Shown here piece after piece: positions 8,681 through 16,869 of a DNA stretch of 64,000 bases. Below the pieces are notes generated by a model. The model was given only the letters and a program-made list of their open reading frames with translations. It had not been told where the DNA came from and made no database searches. Numbering within the stretch: the first letter of the stretch is position 1; every line of letters starts with the position of its first letter. Origin of the DNA: Erythrobacter sp. SDW2 (GTDB lineage: Bacteria; Pseudomonadota; Alphaproteobacteria; Sphingomonadales; Sphingomonadaceae); the NCBI RefSeq assembly GCF_021431965.1, contig NZ_CP090370.1, forward strand, positions 2,108,001-2,172,000, read 5' to 3'. The position numbers and the translations under genes were made by a program.

Positions 8681-9241
8681 TCAGGCCTTTTCTCGGCCCC
8701 GGAAGGCGAAGTCGCCAATATGCAGCCACGGGCCGCCCATGTAGCGGTGCAGACCGAACCCCCGGAAGGCAAATCGGCGGGGTTCGATGTTGCTTGCGAG
8801 CGACGCCAGCAGCGCCTTGGCCTCAGCCGGTGACACCCTGTTCTGGATTGTGACATGCAGCCGTGGACGGTGCTGATCCTGTGCGGTGAGCAGGCCGTGC
8901 AGATGATCCGCTATCGCCTCCCGCAAGCGCAGGATACCGGGACTCTCGAGCTTGAGCGCTGTCCCGCGTCCCAGCGACATCAGACCGACAAGTTCGGCAT
9001 CCACCGGCGCGAATGCGGCAGCGAGCCGCTTTAGCACTCCTGCCACCTCCGCCTCGCAATGTGCGGGGATGGCATGAAACACCGTTACATGCGCTTCGAG
9101 GTGGTTCCGCTCCGGCGGGAAATGCCGCGTTCGCAGCGCGGTTGCCCACGCGTGCATGTCCTTTGGCAGCAATGCTGTAAGGATCAGCGGAGCACCCTGT
9201 CCCGCCGCGCCGCTCACATCTCGCCCCGCTGGCGGCTTCAT
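8681..9241 (-). CDS. 2'-5' RNA ligase / LigT-like 2H phosphoesterase
   Basis: 186 residues with the two H-x-T motifs that define the 2H superfamily: His51 in HVTVFH and His129 in HVTIQN, spaced as in LigT-like cyclic phosphodiesterases. Family members open 2',3'-cyclic phosphates on RNA or ADP-ribose products in the cytosol; the natural substrate is uncertain. It follows mltG by 70 bp on the same strand. The first eight codons lie in a 21-bp sequence duplicated from the 3' end of mltG, so the real start may be a later codon such as the GTG at 9217. Confidence 0.8.
   Translation of the reverse strand: MKPPAGRDVSGAAGQGAPLILTALLPKDMHAWATALRTRHFPPERNHLEAHVTVFHAIPAHCEAEVAGVLKRLAAAFAPVDAELVGLMSLGRGTALKLESPGILRLREAIADHLHGLLTAQDQHRPRLHVTIQNRVSPAEAKALLASLASNIEPRRFAFRGFGLHRYMGGPWLHIGDFAFRGREKA
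9216..9236. repeat. 21-bp direct repeat, copy 1 (5' end of the LigT-like gene)
   Basis: This 21-bp stretch, beginning ACATCTCGCCCCGC on the plus strand, is identical to 9314-9334. It encodes the first residues of the LigT-like protein, whereas the other copy encodes the last residues of MltG. An exact 21-bp match about 98 bp apart is not expected by chance and points to a local duplication. Confidence 0.85.
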
Positions 9242-9311
9242 TTGTTACCAAGCGCCGAGGACCGCCAGTATGGGCCCGACACGCCGTTCATCCAGGCAGG
9301 TAGATGCGCAA

Positions 9312-10280
9312 TTACATCTCGCCCCGCTGGCGGCGCAGCTCGTACCATTCGGCGACATTGGCGTTGTGCTCTTCCAGCGTGTCAGCGAACTTGTGCCCGC
9401 CAGTGCCGTCCGCGACCATATAGAGCGCGCTGGTGCTGTCCGGATCGAGCACGGCGGCAATGGACTCGCGCCCCGGATTGGTGATCGGGCCCTTGGGCAG
9501 GCCGAGCATCGAATAGGTGTTGTAGTCGTTGATCGCGCGCAGTTCCGACTGGCGGATACGGCGGCCAAGCGGCTTGCCCTTGGTGATCGGGTAGATGACG
9601 GTCGGGTCGGCTTGCAGCAGCATTCCCGTCTTCACCCGGTTGGAATAGAGGCCAGCGACCATGCGGCGTTCGGACGGCTTGCCGGTCTCCTTCTCGACAA
9701 TCGAGGCGAGGATCACCGCGTCCCGGATATTGTCGACAGCGATGCCCGGTTTGCGCTTGGGCCAGGCCTCGGCGAGATAATTGCGCATCGCCGCCTGCAT
9801 CCGCGCCAGCACGGCGGTGCGGTTCTCGCCGCGCTCGAAGGAATAGGTATCGGGCAGGATCGAGCCCTCTTCCGGCACCGGAATCTCACCGGTCAGCAGG
9901 TCTTCCGCCATCAGCCTTTCATAGACCAGTATCGAAGGCATCCCTTCGGGAATGGTAATGAAACGATTGATGGTCTCGCCATTCTGGAACATCGACAGGA
10001 TCGATGCCGGGCTGGCACCGGCAGGCAGCGCGAACTCACCGGCCTGGATGGCATCGCCCCCGCCGAGGATCTTGGCCCGCAGCAGGAACGCCTCGGCAGA
10101 ACCGATAATCCCTTCCTCTTCCAGCTTCTGTGCCACTGCCGTCAGGCTGGAGCCCTGCGGGACGATAAAGCTGGTATCCTGCTCGAGCGAGCTCTCGCCA
10201 TACCAGCCGGCGGCGAACCAGCCTCCCGCGCCGAGCACCATCAGGGCAGCGGCGGCCAGCAGCCAGCCAAACGCGCGCAT
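9312..10280 (-). CDS. mltG: Endolytic murein transglycosylase MltG
   Basis: 322 residues: one N-terminal membrane segment (about 5-27), a LysM-like region and a YceG domain. The catalytic glutamate lies in IVEKETG, followed by the conserved YSNRVKTGMLLQADPT and NYNTY-like NDYNTYSMLGLPKGPI segments. MltG cleaves nascent glycan strands in the periplasm and sets glycan length. The start codon shares one base with the fabF stop (TGATG), so it is coupled to fabF, a frequent arrangement in alphaproteobacteria. Its final codons form one copy of a 21-bp direct repeat. Confidence 0.95.
   Translation of the reverse strand: MRAFGWLLAAAALMVLGAGGWFAAGWYGESSLEQDTSFIVPQGSSLTAVAQKLEEEGIIGSAEAFLLRAKILGGGDAIQAGEFALPAGASPASILSMFQNGETINRFITIPEGMPSILVYERLMAEDLLTGEIPVPEEGSILPDTYSFERGENRTAVLARMQAAMRNYLAEAWPKRKPGIAVDNIRDAVILASIVEKETGKPSERRMVAGLYSNRVKTGMLLQADPTVIYPITKGKPLGRRIRQSELRAINDYNTYSMLGLPKGPITNPGRESIAAVLDPDSTSALYMVADGTGGHKFADTLEEHNANVAEWYELRRQRGEM
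9314..9334. repeat. 21-bp direct repeat, copy 2 (3' end of mltG)
   Basis: Identical to 9216-9236. On the minus strand it encodes the C-terminal residues of MltG up to and including the stop region. A short TGGTA match at nearly the same upstream offset in both copies hints that the duplicated segment was once longer. Confidence 0.85.
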
Positions 10281-11539
10281 CAGTCGACCTTCTGCATCAC
10301 CAGCGAGGCATTGGTCCCGCCGAAGCCGAAGCTGTTGTTGAGCACGGCACGGACTTCACGGCTCTTGGCCTTGAGCGGGACAAGGTCGACACCTTCGGTG
10401 CCTACGTCGGGATTGTGCAGGTTGAGCGTCGGTGGCACGATCTGGTCGCGCATGGCGAGCAGGCAGAAGATCGCCTCGACCGCGCCTGCACCGCCCAGCA
10501 AGTGGCCGATGGCGGACTTGGTGCTGCTCATCGACGCTCCGCCCAGGTCATTGCCCAGCACGCGCTTCACTGCGGCGAGTTCGATGGTGTCGGCCATGGT
10601 CGAGGTGCCATGGGCGTTGACGTAGTCGATGTCGGCCGGCTTCAGCCCCGCCTTGCGCAGCGCCATTTCCATGGCCAGCTGCGCGCCCAGCCCGTCGGGA
10701 TGCGGCGCAGTGACGTGATAGGCATCGCCCGACAGGCCATAGCCGGTCACTTCGCCATAGATCTTCGCTCCGCGCGCCTTGGCCCGCTCGTATTCCTCCA
10801 GCACCACCACGCCCGCGCCCTCGCCCATGACGAAGCCATCGCGGTCCTTGTCATAGGGGCGGCTGGCTTCGGTCGGCCGGTCGTTCATGCTCATGTTGAG
10901 CGCCCGCGCCTGCGCGAAACCGGCGATGCCGAGCGGATTGACGGTGCTTTCCGCCCCGCCCGCCAGCATCACATCGGCATCATCCATGGCGATCATGCGC
11001 GCGGCGTCACCGATCGAGTGCGCGCCGGTGGAGCAGGCGGTCACCACGGCGTGATTGGGGCCCATGAAGCCGTATTTGATGGTGACCTGGCCGGTGATCA
11101 GGTTGATCAGGCGGCCGTGGACGAAGTGCGGCGAGACACGGCCCGGGCCGCGCTCGTGCAGAACAATCGACTCGCTCTCGATACCGGGCAGCCCGCCGAT
11201 GCCCGACCCGATCGAGGCACCGGTGCGGCGCTTCTCGGCCTCGGACATGTCGGTCAGACCGGCGTCTTCGAGCGCCTGGCCGGCGGCGTCGATACCATAG
11301 ACGATGAAGGGATCGACCTGGCGCTGGATCTTGTGATCGACGCGCTTGTCGGGATCGAAGCCCCACGGGTGGTCCTTGCCCTTCACTTCGCAAGCGATGG
11401 TGCACTTCTGGTCGGAAGCATCGAAGCGGGTGATCTGGCCCGCACCGCTTTCCCCGGCGAGCAGGTTCTTCCACGTCGTCTCGACATCACCGCCGAGCGG
11501 GGTGACGAGACCGATACCGGTGACAACTACGCGGCGCAT
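10280..11539 (-). CDS. fabF: Beta-ketoacyl-ACP synthase II
   Basis: 419 residues starting at MRRVVVTGIGLVTPLG; a start 10 codons upstream lacks family support. The thiolase-fold Cys-His-His triad is visible: the cysteine in TACSTGAHS, the first histidine in NAHGTSTMADT and the second in SAIGHLLGGAG. It condenses malonyl-ACP with acyl-ACP in type II fatty acid elongation in the cytosol. acpP lies upstream on the same strand and mltG is coupled downstream, giving the common acpP-fabF-mltG order. A strong palindromic repeat separates it from acpP. Confidence 0.97.
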   Translation of the reverse strand: MRRVVVTGIGLVTPLGGDVETTWKNLLAGESGAGQITRFDASDQKCTIACEVKGKDHPWGFDPDKRVDHKIQRQVDPFIVYGIDAAGQALEDAGLTDMSEAEKRRTGASIGSGIGGLPGIESESIVLHERGPGRVSPHFVHGRLINLITGQVTIKYGFMGPNHAVVTACSTGAHSIGDAARMIAMDDADVMLAGGAESTVNPLGIAGFAQARALNMSMNDRPTEASRPYDKDRDGFVMGEGAGVVVLEEYERAKARGAKIYGEVTGYGLSGDAYHVTAPHPDGLGAQLAMEMALRKAGLKPADIDYVNAHGTSTMADTIELAAVKRVLGNDLGGASMSSTKSAIGHLLGGAGAVEAIFCLLAMRDQIVPPTLNLHNPDVGTEGVDLVPLKAKSREVRAVLNNSFGFGGTNASLVMQKVD

Positions 11540-11570
11540 GCAATTCTCCAAAACGCAAAACAGGCTCAAC

Positions 11571-11663
11571 CCCGTTCGGGCTGAGCCTGTCGAAGCCCTG
11601 TTCTTGCTTCTTGCGCTAGGTCAAAAAGAAGGACTGCCCTTCGACAAGCTCAGGGCGAACGGG
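11571..11663. repeat. REP-like inverted repeat between fabF and acpP
   Basis: Two 25-nt arms (11571-11595 and 11639-11663) are inverted copies with three mismatches, enclosing about 43 nt. The sequence (CCCGTTCGGGCTGAGCCTG on the left arm) matches a palindromic intergenic repeat common in sphingomonads. In the acpP-fabF transcript it would fold into a large hairpin that could stabilise the acpP message or lower fabF expression. Confidence 0.8.
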
Positions 11664-11675
11664 CGGCGGGGCTGC

Positions 11676-11912
11676 TTAGCCCTTGTGCTCTTCAATGTAT
11701 TTGGTCGCATCGCCGACGGTCGAGATCTTCTCGGCCGCATCGTCGGGGATTTCGACGCCGAATTCTTCTTCGAAAGCCATCACCAGTTCGACGATGTCGA
11801 GGCTGTCTGCGCCCAGATCGTCGATGAAGCTGGCTTCCTGGGTGACCTTGTCGGCCTCGACGCCAAGATGCTCGACGACGATCTTCTGCACGCGTTCAGC
11901 GGTATCGCTCAT
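11676..11912 (-). CDS. acpP: Acyl carrier protein
   Basis: 78 residues, acidic, with the phosphopantetheine attachment Ser37 in [12 protein letters not shown], as in all type II ACPs. It carries growing acyl chains for fatty acid and lipid synthesis. The ATG at 11912 gives the standard length; longer in-frame starts were rejected. It is first in the acpP-fabF-mltG order, and its promoter must lie in the 162-bp gap shared with the divergent DUF2383-like gene. Confidence 0.98.
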   Translation of the reverse strand: MSDTAERVQKIVVEHLGVEADKVTQEASFIDDLGADSLDIVELVMAFEEEFGVEIPDDAAEKISTVGDATKYIEEHKG

Positions 11913-12074
11913 TCTGTGTCCCTCTGTTTGGTGGGGTTTGTATGTTGGGTTTTGCCCTAATGAACGCAAGTGGGATAGGCAAGAGGCGACAATCGACCCG
12001 CAAGGGAGAATTTCCGGACCCGGATGCCGGCTGGTGCATTGACCAGACATCACCCCCCCACACGGAGATGCCCC

Positions 12075-12506
12075 ATGGCCAGTACCACGTTCAAATCCCT
12101 CACCGACACCGTTTTCGACTCCCTCGAAGGCTATCGCAAGGCCGCCGAAAAGGCCGATAACCCGCATCTCAAGCAGGCGCTGATGAGCCGCCTCGAACGG
12201 CGCAGCCAGACGCTCGAGGCGATGAATGCCGAATTGCAGCGACAAGGCGACACGCTGGTAACCGAGGGAACCGTGTCGGGCGAACTGCACCGCATGTGGT
12301 TGACCATCACCGACATGTTCGAACGCGGCGACGAAGCGGCGGCCGAGCGGGTCGAAGGCGGCGAGACCTATCTGAAGAGCAAGTTCGACGCGGCGCTCGA
12401 AGGCGACAGCCTCTCGGCGGAAGAGCGCGTCGTGACCCGGCGATGCTATGACGAAGTATGCGAAGGCGTGCGGTTCGGCACGGCCATCGAGGCCCAGTTC
12501 GACTAG
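12075..12506 (+). CDS. DUF2383-like (PA2169 family) four-helix-bundle protein
   Basis: 143 residues, predicted almost entirely helical and charged, with the DUF2383/PA2169-type pattern of an N-terminal '[16 protein letters not shown]' helix followed by helices resembling the ferritin fold. A GGAG ribosome-binding site precedes the ATG at 12075. Relatives often belong to general stress responses, but no molecular function is established and no metal-ligand set is obvious here. It is a single gene facing away from acpP and converging on aspS. Confidence 0.8.
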   Translation: MASTTFKSLTDTVFDSLEGYRKAAEKADNPHLKQALMSRLERRSQTLEAMNAELQRQGDTLVTEGTVSGELHRMWLTITDMFERGDEAAAERVEGGETYLKSKFDAALEGDSLSAEERVVTRRCYDEVCEGVRFGTAIEAQFD

Positions 12507-12526
12507 GCGCGAAGTCGCGCTCGGAA

Positions 12527-12560
12527 GGGCGCGGGAATGGAACGAGTCCGTCCCGCGCCC
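12527..12560. terminator. Terminator-like hairpin between the DUF2383-like gene and aspS
   Basis: A perfect 10-bp stem (GGGCGCGGGA / TCCCGCGCCC) encloses a 14-nt loop between two convergent genes. There is no long U-tract on either side, so it may need Rho or act as a 3'-end stabiliser. Confidence 0.6.
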
Positions 12561-12571
12561 TCCGTTCCCCG

Positions 12572-14362
12572 TCAGGCTTCGGCCTTCTTAGGCGGTTCGA
12601 CCACGCGCAGGTGCAGCTCGCGCAGCTGCTTCGGTTCCGGCAGGCTGGGCGCGCCCATCAACAGGTCTTCGGCCTTCTGGTTCATCGGGAACAATGTGAT
12701 TTCGCGCAGGTTCTGCGCGCCGCACAGCAGCATTACGATGCGATCGACGCCTGCGGCCATCCCGCCGTGCGGCGGCGCGCCGTACTGGAAGGCGCGGTAC
12801 ATCCCGCCGAAGCGTTCGATCACGTCGTCCTTGCTGAGGCCGACGATCTCGAACGCCTTGACCATCGTTTCGGGCTTGTGGTTGCGGATCGAGCCCGAGG
12901 CGAGTTCGTAGCCGTTGCAGACGAGGTCGTACTGATACGCCTTGATCGTCAGCGGATCCTGCCCTTCCAGCGCTTCCATCCCGCCCTGCGGCATGGAGAA
13001 GGGGTTGTGGCTGAAATCGACCTTCTTCTCGTCCTCGTTCCATTCGTAGAACGGGAAATCGACGATCCAGGCGAATTCGAAGCGGTCCTGGTCGATGAGG
13101 TCCAGCTGCTCACCTACGCGGATGCGAGCGGCGCCCGCGAGCTTCCCCGCGTCGGCTTCCTTGCCGGCAGCGAAGAACAGGCCATCGTTCTCGCCCAGCC
13201 CCAGTTCGGCATAGAGCGCTTCCATGCCTTCGGTGCCGTGGTTCTTGGCGATGGGACCGCCGAACTCGCCACCCTTCCGGGTGACGTAGCCGAGGCCGGC
13301 GAAGCCTTCCTTGCGTGCCCAGTCGTTCATGTCGTCGAAGAACTTGCGGCTCTTCTCATGCGTACCGGGTGCCGGGATCGCGCGCACCACCCCGCCGCCG
13401 CCGACGATCTTCTCGAACAGGCCGAAGCCCGAGGTCTTGAAGTGCTGCGACACGTCGGTGATCACCAGCGGGTTGCGCAGGTCGGGCTTGTCGGTGCCGT
13501 ACTTCAGCATCGCTTCGGCATAGGGGATGCGCGGGAAGCTGCCTGCGGGCGTCACATGCTTGCCCTCGGCAAAGGCTTCGAAGGTCCCGGCGATGACCGG
13601 CTCCATCGTGTCCCACACTTCCTCCTGCGTGACGAAGCTCATTTCAAGGTCGAGCTGGTAGAACTCGCCCGGCAGCCGGTCGGCGCGCGGGTCCTCGTCG
13701 CGGAAGCAGGGGGCGATCTGGAAATAGCGGTCGAAGCCGCTCACCATCAGCAGCTGCTTGTAGATCTGCGGCGCCTGCGGCAGCGCGTAGAACTTGCCCG
13801 AATGGATGCGGCTGGGCACGAGGAAGTCGCGCGCGCCCTCTGGCGAAGACGCCGTCAGGATCGGGGTCGAGAACTCGTTGAAGCCGACCTCGGCCATGCG
13901 GCGACGCAGGTCCGCCACCACCGCGACGCGGGTCATGATGTTGCGGTGCAGCGTTTCGCGCCGCAGGTCGAGGAAGCGGTAGGTGAGGCGAATGTCCTCG
14001 GGATAGGGCTGCTCGTCGGCGACCGGCAACGGCAATTCCTCCGCCGCGCTCTGGACGGTGACGGCCTTGGCGAAGACCTCGATCGCGCCGGTCGGCAGGT
14101 TCGCGTTGACCGTGCCCTCGGCCCGCGCCTTGACCACGCCGTCGATGGTGACGACGCTTTCCGCGCGCAGCTTCTCCAGCACCGGCAATGCCGGCGAGTC
14201 GCTGTCGGCCACGATCTGTGTCAGGCCGTAATGGTCGCGCAGGTCGATGAAGAGCACCCCGCCGTGATCGCGCTTGCGGTGGATCCAGCCCGAAAGGCGG
14301 ACCGTTTCGCCGACTTCTGCCGTCGTCAGCGCTGCGCAGTTGTGGGTACGATAGGCGTGCAT
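12572..14362 (-). CDS. aspS: Aspartate-tRNA ligase
   Basis: 596 residues, the normal length for bacterial-type AspRS. An N-terminal OB fold ([15 protein letters not shown]) binds the anticodon, followed by the class II catalytic core with motif 2 around [14 protein letters not shown] and motif 3 at [14 protein letters not shown]. The bacterial GAD insertion domain is present. Alphaproteobacterial AspRS is often non-discriminating, also charging tRNA-Asn, but this cannot be settled by eye. It is divergent from rnd. Confidence 0.97.
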   Translation of the reverse strand: MHAYRTHNCAALTTAEVGETVRLSGWIHRKRDHGGVLFIDLRDHYGLTQIVADSDSPALPVLEKLRAESVVTIDGVVKARAEGTVNANLPTGAIEVFAKAVTVQSAAEELPLPVADEQPYPEDIRLTYRFLDLRRETLHRNIMTRVAVVADLRRRMAEVGFNEFSTPILTASSPEGARDFLVPSRIHSGKFYALPQAPQIYKQLLMVSGFDRYFQIAPCFRDEDPRADRLPGEFYQLDLEMSFVTQEEVWDTMEPVIAGTFEAFAEGKHVTPAGSFPRIPYAEAMLKYGTDKPDLRNPLVITDVSQHFKTSGFGLFEKIVGGGGVVRAIPAPGTHEKSRKFFDDMNDWARKEGFAGLGYVTRKGGEFGGPIAKNHGTEGMEALYAELGLGENDGLFFAAGKEADAGKLAGAARIRVGEQLDLIDQDRFEFAWIVDFPFYEWNEDEKKVDFSHNPFSMPQGGMEALEGQDPLTIKAYQYDLVCNGYELASGSIRNHKPETMVKAFEIVGLSKDDVIERFGGMYRAFQYGAPPHGGMAAGVDRIVMLLCGAQNLREITLFPMNQKAEDLLMGAPSLPEPKQLRELHLRVVEPPKKAEA

Positions 14363-14548
14363 CTAAAATCTTTCCATTTTCGGAGCTATGAGGCTAAGGG
14401 CGCGCGCGTTCGCGAGCATGGTGAGCCGAGTGGCCCCCTAGCCGGAATTCGCGCGCGCTAACAGGGGATGCACCGCAGTTTGTCAAGTGCGGCGCCTTCC
14501 CGGGAATACTCCCGAGTTGCGGTACTCCGCACACCTAAGAAAAGACAC

Positions 14549-15745
14549 ATGAAGATACACGAACTGATTACCGATACCGAAACGCTCCGCCAGCTTTGCG
14601 AGCGGCTCGCCAAATCCGACTTCGTCTGCGTCGATACGGAGTTCATGCGCGAGAACACCTACTGGCCCGAACTCTGCCTGATCCAGATCGGCAACCAAGA
14701 GGAAGCCGCGGCGGTCGATCCGCTCGCGCCCGGCATCGACCTCGCCCCGCTGTGGGAGCTGATGTGCAACAATGAGGACGTGCTCAAGGTCTTCCACGCC
14801 GGTGGGCAGGACGTCGAGATCGTCTACAACTTCACGGGCAAGACCCCGCACCCGATCTTCGACACCCAGATCGCGATGATGGCGATCAGCCAGTCCGAAC
14901 AGATCGGCTATGCCAATCTGGTCGAAACCTGGCTGGGGCTGACGATCGACAAGGGCGCGCGCTTCACCGACTGGAGCCGCCGTCCGCTGACCGATCGGCA
15001 GATCGAATATGCCATCGGTGACGTGACCCATCTCGCCGACATCTTCCCGCGCATCCTCAAGAAGTTGGTGAAGACCGGACGCGGCGCGTGGCTCGATGCC
15101 GAGATGGAAAAGCTCGCCGACCCGGAAAACTACGCCAACAACGCCGATGTCGCCTGGCGCCGTATCCGCTCACCCGGGCGCAATCCGGCGGTGCTCGGCC
15201 GGCTCAAGTCCCTCGCCGCCTGGCGTGAGGCCGAAGCGCAGCACAAGAATATCCCGCGCGGCCGCATCGTCCGCGACGAGACGCTGGCCGATATCGCCAG
15301 CCACCCGCCCAAGAAGCAGGCCGATCTCGCCAAGGTCCGCGGCCTCAGCCAGGCCTGGCGCGACAACGACATCGGCAAGCGGCTGATGAAGGCCATCGAG
15401 AAGGCCGAGCCGCTGCCGAAGGAGGAAATGCCCGAGAAGACCGGCCATGGCGCGCCGCTGGGCAAGGAAGGCGCGTTGGTGGCGGATCTGCTCAAGCTGC
15501 TGCTCAAGATTCGCGCCCGCGAAATCGACATCGCCGCCCGCCTGCTGACCCGCGCCGACGAAATGGAAGCCCTCGCCGCCGGCGTACGCGACCTGCCGAT
15601 CCTGCAAGGCTGGCGCTACGAAATCTTCGGCAAGGACGCGCTGGAACTGGTCGAAGGCAAGCTTGCCTTCGCGGTCAAGAACGGCAAGCTGACGATGACG
15701 CATGTCGATGACATGGCAGGCGTGCTGGGGGAAGCGGCGGAGTAG
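14549..15745 (+). CDS. rnd: Ribonuclease D
   Basis: 398 residues from the ATG at 14549. The DEDDy exonuclease motifs are complete: CVDTEFM (Exo I), VFHAGGQDVEI (Exo II) and YAIGDVTHL (Exo III, with the catalytic Tyr). Two helical HRDC-type regions follow. It trims the 3' ends of tRNA precursors and other small RNAs in the cytosol. It is a single gene divergent from aspS, an arrangement frequent in sphingomonads. Confidence 0.95.
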   Translation: MKIHELITDTETLRQLCERLAKSDFVCVDTEFMRENTYWPELCLIQIGNQEEAAAVDPLAPGIDLAPLWELMCNNEDVLKVFHAGGQDVEIVYNFTGKTPHPIFDTQIAMMAISQSEQIGYANLVETWLGLTIDKGARFTDWSRRPLTDRQIEYAIGDVTHLADIFPRILKKLVKTGRGAWLDAEMEKLADPENYANNADVAWRRIRSPGRNPAVLGRLKSLAAWREAEAQHKNIPRGRIVRDETLADIASHPPKKQADLAKVRGLSQAWRDNDIGKRLMKAIEKAEPLPKEEMPEKTGHGAPLGKEGALVADLLKLLLKIRAREIDIAARLLTRADEMEALAAGVRDLPILQGWRYEIFGKDALELVEGKLAFAVKNGKLTMTHVDDMAGVLGEAAE

Positions 15746-15804
15746 TCGATCTCTGCAGGTAGGGACCCCAAGAGCTGCGCGACTGCCGGTCCGGCCATCG
15801 AGGG

Positions 15805-16869
15805 TCAGCTGGCTGCGCGCGGAATTACTTGGCGGGGTCGAACCCTGGCCCGCCAGAAACTCCAGCTGGCAAGCAAGCCCAGCATAGTTAGAGCCACGCC
15901 TGCAAAAGTCATCGCGAGGCGCCAAAGCAGCCCCCCGACTTTCGCGGCATGGATCGGATAGAACTTCTCCACGACTGCGGAAGCGGTGTCTCCCACAGCC
16001 GGATCCTTTACCGCCACCACTTTTCCATTGGCAGGATCAAGCCAGACATAGCTGCGACCGTTGGGGGTCCATTCGAATTCCTGACGGTAGCGTAAGGTTA
16101 CAGGAGCGCCGGGTTCTGCAGGCATGGTGAGACGCCGGGGCTCGGCACCGGGAAATATCCCGGCGGCGTTGCTCATGATGATTGACCAATCAGTGGAGCC
16201 ATCGACTTTCTGCAGGCCCGAAGGGAGGCCAGGGTCGGTATCGCTCGTTGCGAGCGGAGCCAGAACAAGGTCCGAAATCGCCGGAAAGACCATCATGGTC
16301 CCCGTCGCAGCAGCAAGGATCAACAGCGGGGAAGCAACGACACCGAGATCGCGATGGTGTCGTACGATCGCGCTCTGGGTATAGCGCGCGGGCCAGACGC
16401 GAAACCGAAAGGTTTTGCGGGTCCGCCACCAAAGGACAATTCCCGTCAGGCAGAAAGCCAGCAGCAATATGCCGAGTATCCCCGTCACCACCTTTCCGGC
16501 TTCACCCAGCAGGAGATAATGATGCAGCTCGAACAACCACAACTCGGGCCTTTCCCACAGGCTCGCCCATCGTTCGATCACTCGTCCGTCCTGCGCAATA
16601 TAGGCGCCGCTACCATCGCTGTAGATCGCCTGGTGCAGACCAATCTCGTCCCCCGCGAAAGTGATGCGCGAGAGCTCGCTTCCCTGTTCGGTGGCTACAG
16701 AGACCGCTCGGGCAAGCGACTGTGGATCGACGGATGCGGTGCTGCCCGCGCCTTCGAGCAGTATCCAGCTGTCTTCCCATAACAGGACGGTACCGGTTAG
16801 ACCGATGACAGCCAGCAGGATGCCGACCACGCCTCCCGTCCAGCGGTGCAGCTGGGAAAGAAAAGCCAT
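15805..16869 (-). CDS. PepSY-associated TM-helix membrane protein (probable siderophore-iron utilisation)
   Basis: 354 residues with four main membrane segments. Histidine pairs typical of the PepSY_TM family are LHRW at the N-terminus, FELHHYLL near TM2 and IVRHHRDLG near TM3; these may bind haem or metal for reductive release of iron in the inner membrane. The start shares a base with the stop of the TonB-dependent receptor upstream (TGATG), so the two are co-translated. PepSY_TM genes following a siderophore receptor are a recurrent iron-acquisition pair. An exact ferric-reductase role is inference. Confidence 0.88.
   Translation of the reverse strand: MAFLSQLHRWTGGVVGILLAVIGLTGTVLLWEDSWILLEGAGSTASVDPQSLARAVSVATEQGSELSRITFAGDEIGLHQAIYSDGSGAYIAQDGRVIERWASLWERPELWLFELHHYLLLGEAGKVVTGILGILLLAFCLTGIVLWWRTRKTFRFRVWPARYTQSAIVRHHRDLGVVASPLLILAAATGTMMVFPAISDLVLAPLATSDTDPGLPSGLQKVDGSTDWSIIMSNAAGIFPGAEPRRLTMPAEPGAPVTLRYRQEFEWTPNGRSYVWLDPANGKVVAVKDPAVGDTASAVVEKFYPIHAAKVGGLLWRLAMTFAGVALTMLGLLASWSFWRARVRPRQVIPRAAS

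Noticed and set aside
12458-14461. A 667-codon open frame opposite aspS
   Set aside because: It is a compositional shadow of aspS, rich in Arg, Ala and Val with no family features, and has no sensible start context.
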